Shown: piece by piece, positions 4,621 to 6,634 of the stretch | How positions within the stretch are numbered: position 1 is the first letter of the stretch | How the letters are laid out: every line of letters begins with the position of its first letter | NCBI GenBank assembly: GCA_009926815.1 | Contig: RFOC01000114.1 | Coordinates: 1-6,634, forward strand | Reading direction: 5' to 3' | From: Planctomycetota bacterium | GTDB lineage: Bacteria; Planctomycetota; Phycisphaerae; Phycisphaerales; SM1A02 | DNA length: 6,634 nucleotides | Notes under the pieces: model-generated | The model's input: the letters and a program-made list of their open reading frames with translations, nothing else | What the model was told of the DNA's origin: nothing | Database searches by the model: none | Program-made: the position numbers and the translations under genes

Positions 4621-5925
4621 TTGACCGCGGCCCGCTCCAACCACTGGTGGATCCTGGCGGGCCTGCTTCTGGGTGCCCTGCTCGGCGTGACCTGCCACCA
4701 TCTGGGGGAGACTCGCCCGGAACTGCGTGCCGGCGTGTCGTGGGTCAGCGACTGGATCGCGTACCCGGTGGGACAGGTCTTCCTGAGGCTGCTCTTCCTG
4801 GTGGTGGTGCCGCTGGTGTTCGCAGCGCTGGCCGGCAGCGTGGCCCGACTGGGCCAACCCGGCACGCTGGGTCGCATGGGCCTGCGGATGGGGCTCTTCT
4901 TCCTGGGCACCATGACGTTCTCCGTGGCGATGGGGCTGGTGACCATGCGCGTGATGGCCCCTGGCGCGGGCTTCAGTCCCGAACTTCGCGAGGAGCTCAT
5001 GCAGGCCTTCGCCGCGGACGCGGCCTCGCTGGGGAACGCCTCGGCCGCGCAGGCGGCCACCACCCCGATGGCCAGGGCGAACCTGGTGCTCGACATGTTC
5101 CTGCCCCGGAACATGCTGGGAGCCATCACCGGCATGCAGATGCTGCCGCTGATCGTGTTCGCCGTGCTCTTCGGCCTGGGGGTTGGCGTGCAGTCCGATG
5201 AGCGGCGACAGCGGATCTGCGGTGCGCTCGACAGCGTGACCGACGCCATGATCGCCATCGTGGGATGGGCCATGCGGCTGGCTCCCGCCGCGGTGCTCTG
5301 CCTGATCTTCGCCGCCACCAGCCGCTTCGGCCTGCCGCTGCTGGCCCGGCTCTCCGCCTACGTGGGGGTGGTGCTGGGGCTGTACCTGGTGCAGCTGCTG
5401 GTGCTCTACCCGGCCCTGGTGGCGATGTTCGTGCGCCGGGGGCCCGTGGGGTTCATGCGCGCCTGCGTGCCGATCATCGCCACGGCCTTCTCCACCAGCA
5501 GCAGCAACGCCACGCTGCCCACCAGCATGCGGGTGTGCGAGCGTGACCTGGGCATCCGCCCCTCGGTGTGCAGTTTCGTGCTGCCCATGGGCGCCACGGT
5601 GAACATGAACGGCACCGCGCTGTTCGAGGGTTGCGCCGTGCTGTTCGTGGCCCAGGTGTTCGGGATCGACCTCTCGCTGAGCCAGCAGCTGCTGGTGCTG
5701 GTGCTGTGCGTGCTCAGCGCCGTGGGCGTGGCCGGCGTGCCGGGCGGATCGCTGCCGCTGCTGATGATCGTGATGGCGCAGGTGGGCGTGCCGCCCGCGG
5801 GCATCGCGCTGATCCTGGGCGTGGATCGCCTGCTCGACATGGGGCGCACGGTGATCAACGTGATGGGCGACGTGGTCACCGCGGCGTACGTGGAGCGAGG
5901 CGAGGCGGCTCGGGCGCGGGCCTAG
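4621..5925 (+). CDS. Dicarboxylate/amino acid:cation symporter (SLC1/DAACS, GltP/GltT-like)
   Basis: This 434-residue inner-membrane carrier is expected to take up glutamate, aspartate or C4-dicarboxylates with Na+ or H+. TTG at 4621 is the first start after the in-frame PII stop, and the protein opens SNHWWILAGLLLGALLG, the usual first helix. Later come RLLFLVVVPLVFAALAG (56-72), the HP1 serine-rich hairpin STSSSNATLP (291-300), helix 7 GATVNMNGTALFEG (324-337), HP2 GVAGVPGGS (369-377) and helix 8 DRLLDMGRTVINVMGD (402-417). Helix 8 has Asp406, Arg409, Thr410, Asn413 and Asp417 matching GltPh Asp394, Arg397, Thr398, Asn401 and Asp405. The arginine favours an acidic substrate. The family NMDGT motif reads NMNGT here (Asn330 for the cation-site aspartate), which may change ion coupling. 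It sits 21 bp after PII, suggesting joint control of nitrogen uptake. Exact substrate and ion are unknown. Confidence 0.93.
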   Translation: MTAARSNHWWILAGLLLGALLGVTCHHLGETRPELRAGVSWVSDWIAYPVGQVFLRLLFLVVVPLVFAALAGSVARLGQPGTLGRMGLRMGLFFLGTMTFSVAMGLVTMRVMAPGAGFSPELREELMQAFAADAASLGNASAAQAATTPMARANLVLDMFLPRNMLGAITGMQMLPLIVFAVLFGLGVGVQSDERRQRICGALDSVTDAMIAIVGWAMRLAPAAVLCLIFAATSRFGLPLLARLSAYVGVVLGLYLVQLLVLYPALVAMFVRRGPVGFMRACVPIIATAFSTSSSNATLPTSMRVCERDLGIRPSVCSFVLPMGATVNMNGTALFEGCAVLFVAQVFGIDLSLSQQLLVLVLCVLSAVGVAGVPGGSLPLLMIVMAQVGVPPAGIALILGVDRLLDMGRTVINVMGDVVTAAYVERGEAARARA

Positions 5926-5933
5926 GCGATCGC

Positions 5934-5962
5934 TTCGGTTTCAACGGGCATTCCCCTATACT
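5934..5962 (+). promoter_or_regulatory. Putative leaderless promoter of the ArnB-like gene
   Basis: TTCGGT (5934-5939), a 17-bp spacer and TATACT (5957-5962) are followed by six bases (TCCCGG) and the ATG at 5969. TATACT matches TATAAT at five of six positions, making it the best -10 in the window. No Shine-Dalgarno precedes the ATG. This indicates a separate transcription unit from the symporter that ends 43 bp upstream. Confidence 0.5.
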
Positions 5963-5968
5963 TCCCGG

Positions 5969-6634
5969 ATGCGGGACACCTTCCTGCCCTTCTGCAGGCC
6001 CAGCATCAGCGAAGAGGACATCGCCGCCATCGGGCAGGTGCTGCGCAGCGGCTGGATCACCACCGGTCCTCGCGTGGCGGAGCTGGAGCAGGCGATCGCC
6101 GCCCGCACCGGCGCCAGGCACGCCATCGCGGCCACCAGCGGGACCGCCCTCATGCACCTGGCGCTGCAGGCCATGGGCGTGGGGCCCGGCGACGAGGTGG
6201 TCGGTCCCAGCATGACCTGGGTCAGCACGCCCAACATGGTCGAGTTGCTCGGGGGCACGAACGTCTTCGTGGATGCCGACCGGAACACGCTGCTGGCGGG
6301 CCCCGAGGCCTTCGACGCGGCCATCACCTCGCGCACGAAGGTGGTGATCCCGGTGCACTACGCCGGCGCTCCCGTGGATCTGGACGGCATCCGGGCGGTG
6401 TGCCGTCGCCGGGGCGTGCCCCTGCTGGAGGACGCGGCCCACGCCATCGGCACGCACCACCGGGGACAGGAGATCGGCGGCCAGGACACCGCCATCTTCT
6501 CGCTGCACCCGATCAAGAACATCACCAGCGGCGAGGGCGGCGTGCTGACCACGAACGACGACGCGCTGGCCCGGAAGGTGCGGCGGCTCCGCTTCCACGG
6601 CCTGGAAGTGGACGCGCATGACCGAGCCCAGCAG
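5969..6634 (+). CDS. arnB: DegT/DnrJ/EryC1/StrS-family sugar aminotransferase, ArnB-like (5' part)
   Basis: 222 codons are open to the right edge; ArnB is about 380 residues, so roughly the first 58 percent is here. It is a PLP-dependent enzyme of the family that aminates 4-keto nucleotide sugars using glutamate. The match to E. coli ArnB, recalled from memory, is close throughout: FLPFCRP (5-11), GWITTGP (28-34), GDEVVGPSMTWVSTPNM (74-90), VHYAGAP (129-135), EDAAHAIGT (154-162) and EGGVLTTND (189-197). HPIKNIT carries the PLP Schiff-base lysine Lys183. Asp155 is the expected pyridine-nitrogen aspartate, and FHGLEVDAHDR (209-219) is also ArnB-like. ArnB makes UDP-4-amino-4-deoxy-L-arabinose for lipid A modification, but relatives make other amino sugars for O-antigens, glycans or antibiotics, so the symbol is tentative and the substrate unproven. 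The ATG at 5969 is chosen because the protein begins at the family N-terminus and a strong -10 precedes it. Confidence 0.9.
   Translation, partial: MRDTFLPFCRPSISEEDIAAIGQVLRSGWITTGPRVAELEQAIAARTGARHAIAATSGTALMHLALQAMGVGPGDEVVGPSMTWVSTPNMVELLGGTNVFVDADRNTLLAGPEAFDAAITSRTKVVIPVHYAGAPVDLDGIRAVCRRRGVPLLEDAAHAIGTHHRGQEIGGQDTAIFSLHPIKNITSGEGGVLTTNDDALARKVRRLRFHGLEVDAHDRAQQ

Noticed and set aside
2899..4857. A 652-codon open frame on the minus strand
   Set aside because: It lies opposite amt, PII and the start of the symporter, all with clear family motifs. Its translation is low-complexity His/Arg/Gln/Ala-rich, as expected from the reverse of GC-rich coding DNA.
4249..5925. PII and the symporter as a single readthrough fusion, since they share a frame separated by one TGA
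   Set aside because: Each part has normal family length and termini, and nothing marks the TGA as recoded (no selenocysteine-type structure was seen). Shared frame has a one-in-three chance.

Overview
The window is about 6.6 kb of high-GC bacterial DNA that looks chromosomal. Two traits suggest a planctomycete, most likely of the Phycisphaerae type. One is a secreted protein whose gene runs into an EF-hand/dockerin-like tail (DLDGSGAVDAGDIGSLL). The other is a neighbouring secreted protein ending in a PEP-CTERM-like tail (VPSPGAAALVGL, then RRRPD). The taxonomic assignment is an inference from these tails and the base composition, not a database result.

Layout. At 1-1978 two secreted-protein genes diverge from a relatively AT-rich 151-bp promoter region. 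Leftward is a beta-propeller-like protein whose frame breaks just before its dockerin-like tail. Rightward is a PEP-CTERM-like protein whose start and stop share one frame while the body lies in another. A strong intrinsic terminator at 1988-2024 closes the rightward gene and confirms its stop at 1978. At 2051-2347 is a small unrecognised protein. It converges, with only 5 bp between stop codons, on a leftward Rrf2-family regulator that keeps an IscR-like Cys/Cys/Cys/His set. Rightward from 2992 is a nitrogen cluster: an Amt ammonium transporter, a PII signal protein 9 bp downstream with a strong Shine-Dalgarno, and an SLC1-type glutamate/aspartate or dicarboxylate symporter 21 bp further on. 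At 5969 a DegT/DnrJ/EryC1/StrS sugar aminotransferase closely resembling ArnB starts and runs off the window.

How the parts may work together. Amt plus PII is a classic pair: PII senses ATP/ADP and 2-oxoglutarate and gates Amt. This PII keeps its nucleotide- and 2-oxoglutarate-binding residues but has Ser at the usual modification position (Tyr51). If it controls Amt it probably does so by ligand binding alone. The adjoining symporter would bring in organic nitrogen or dicarboxylates, and the divergent Fe-S-type Rrf2 regulator could add iron, redox or NO control. The last two links are inferences from gene order.

A theme across the window is start-codon architecture. Five genes have a TAnnnT-like or related -10 hexamer ending 6-7 nt before the start codon and no Shine-Dalgarno, as expected for leaderless mRNAs. 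Three others (the PEP-CTERM-like gene, amt and PII) have a purine-rich Shine-Dalgarno. I saw no tRNA, rRNA, CRISPR array, insertion sequence or riboswitch, and no gene-free stretch longer than 300 bases.
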